Below, piece after piece: positions 6,086-7,104 of a stretch of 7,104 nt of DNA. The notes below the pieces were generated by a model that saw only the letters and a list, made by a program, of their open reading frames with translations, had not been told where the DNA came from and searched no databases. Position 1 is the stretch's first letter, and each line of letters opens with the position of its first letter. Source of the DNA: Holosporaceae bacterium (GTDB taxonomy: Bacteria; Pseudomonadota; Alphaproteobacteria; UBA3830); the NCBI GenBank assembly GCA_031276835.1, contig JAISMI010000069.1, positions 1-7,104 of the forward strand, read 5' to 3'. The position numbers were made by a program, and so were the translations under genes.

Positions 6086-7104
6086 ATGGCAGAACAGAAG
6101 AAAGGCACGTTAAGTTTATCTTGCCCCACCGACTTAAAAAAAACCTCCGATATCCTCAGCGGAAAGGTGCGTCAAAGTTTTTCCCACGGAAAAACAAAAG
6201 TGGTAACCGTCGAGGTTAAAAAAAAGAGAATATTGGGCAAACCGCCGGTCGGAGTCGAGTCAACCTCTCCCGTTCTGGACTCGTCCAAAGGAGACCTCAC
6301 CAATAGAGAGCTGGAAACGCGTATAAAAGCCGTCCAGGAGGCCATAAAAGAAAGTAAAGAACAAGAAGAACTCCGCCTTATTCGGGAGCAGGAGGAAAAG
6401 GAACTGGCTCGCATTCGCGCCGCAGAAGAAGCCAAAAGATTGGCCGAAACTCCGCTTATCCCCGAGGAAAAATCCATAGAAAATGCCGAACAAAAATCAG
6501 ACGCGCCGAACGCAGATGCTAAAACAATAGATAATCATAGTAAATTTTCGCCGCATAAGCACATTAAATACGCAAAGGACTCCGATTCCTCGGACGACGA
6601 CGATTTTACGCCCGCTAAAAATTCTTCTAAAAAAGTTTTGTCCGTGAAAAAAGATATTGGCGAACTCAAGGGACGCTATACTCCAGGCGGTTCCAGCAGA
6701 ATTTCCATCTACAATGCCCTCGACGCAGACGAAGGTAGAACGCGTTCTTTGTCTTCTCTAAAAAGAGCCAGGCAGAAAAATAAATCCGCGCATAATAGTT
6801 CGGAAGACATGAAAATCATCAAGGAAGTCATTCTTCCGGAGACAATTAGCGTGCAGGAATTATCCAACAGAATGGCCATTCGCACCGGAGAAGTCGTCAA
6901 GACATTGATGAAACTCGGAGTTATGGCAACCGCTAATCAGATCATCGACGCGGATACGGCCGAGTTAATAGTTTTGGAATTTGGCCATAAGGTAAAAAGA
7001 GTTAGCGATAGCGACATAGAAATCGGATTGAAGCGAGAGGACTTAGCTTTGGATCTTTTGCCGCGTCCGCCGGTCGTCACTATCATGGGACACGTCGATC
7101 ACGG
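6086..7104 (+). CDS. infB: Translation initiation factor IF-2, N-terminal part (cut by the window edge)
   Basis: IF2 is the GTPase that brings formyl-methionyl initiator tRNA to the 30S subunit and drives subunit joining. The frame is open from ATG 6086 to the last base, 339 complete codons. Seen in order: an alphaproteobacterial-type N-terminal block, GTLSLS and KVRQSFSHGKTK…VEVKKKR (about 8-52); a charged Glu/Arg/Lys-rich probable coiled coil (about 72-121); a low-complexity linker with an acidic DSDSSDDDDF run (165-174); the IF2_N domain starting near residue 242 (MKIIKEVILPETISVQEL…); and the opening of the GTPase domain, PPVVTIMGHVDHG, which breaks off inside the G1 P-loop at the window end. 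The missing remainder should hold the rest of the G domain and domains II-IV. The gene starts 23 bases after nusA, with no ylxR between them. Confidence 0.95.
   Translation, partial: MAEQKKGTLSLSCPTDLKKTSDILSGKVRQSFSHGKTKVVTVEVKKKRILGKPPVGVESTSPVLDSSKGDLTNRELETRIKAVQEAIKESKEQEELRLIREQEEKELARIRAAEEAKRLAETPLIPEEKSIENAEQKSDAPNADAKTIDNHSKFSPHKHIKYAKDSDSSDDDDFTPAKNSSKKVLSVKKDIGELKGRYTPGGSSRISIYNALDADEGRTRSLSSLKRARQKNKSAHNSSEDMKIIKEVILPETISVQELSNRMAIRTGEVVKTLMKLGVMATANQIIDADTAELIVLEFGHKVKRVSDSDIEIGLKREDLALDLLPRPPVVTIMGHVDH

Noticed and set aside
6172..6493. Two overlapping minus-strand open frames (Ser-rich and Phe-rich) opposite infB
   Set aside because: They are antisense readings of the Glu/Lys-rich coiled-coil part of IF2, where GAA and AAA codons read backwards as Phe, Ser and Leu without stops.
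6578..6607. Acidic DSDSSDDDDF run in the IF2 linker
   Set aside because: Low-complexity charged linkers between the IF2 N-terminal segments vary widely between species; no special function is implied.

Overview
The window looks like a chromosomal segment from a moderately AT-rich alphaproteobacterium. The best evidence is the start of IF2, which carries a KVRQSFSHGKTK…VEVKKKR segment that I know from alphaproteobacterial IF2 N-termini, together with a NusA that has two C-terminal acidic-repeat domains. A host-associated Rickettsiales- or Holosporales-like lineage would fit the base composition and the missing ylxR, but that placement is inference and I cannot name a genus.

Layout. Bases 1-119 hold no gene I can support, only a strong imperfect inverted repeat (67-108). 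A long minus-strand gene (120-1973) encodes a membrane-anchored protein of the FlaA1/CapD/WbpM nucleotide-sugar dehydratase/epimerase family, but its nucleotide-binding and catalytic motifs are badly eroded. An 88-bp divergent intergenic region (1974-2061) separates it from a plus-strand pair: gpsA (glycerol-3-phosphate dehydrogenase, 2062-3021) and a family 2 glycosyltransferase with two C-terminal membrane segments (3046-3975). A second plus-strand unit follows, the conserved translation/transcription operon rimP (start proposed at TTG 4059), nusA (4554-6062) and infB (from 6086, cut by the window edge inside the GTPase P-loop). The 83 bases between the glycosyltransferase and rimP hold a weak terminator-like element and a plausible promoter.

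How the genes relate. The minus-strand gene, gpsA and the glycosyltransferase all fit envelope biogenesis: nucleotide-sugar or polysaccharide processing, phospholipid precursor supply, and transfer of sugars at the inner membrane. RimP matures the 30S subunit, NusA controls RNA polymerase pausing, termination and antitermination, and IF2 brings initiator tRNA to the ribosome; they are commonly co-transcribed. In many alphaproteobacteria a small ylxR (DUF448) gene sits between nusA and infB; here the two genes are 23 bases apart and ylxR is absent.

I see no CRISPR array, tRNA, rRNA or complete mobile element, and no convincing sign of an undescribed multi-gene system. The most unusual item is the full-length but catalytically degenerate FlaA1/CapD-like protein.
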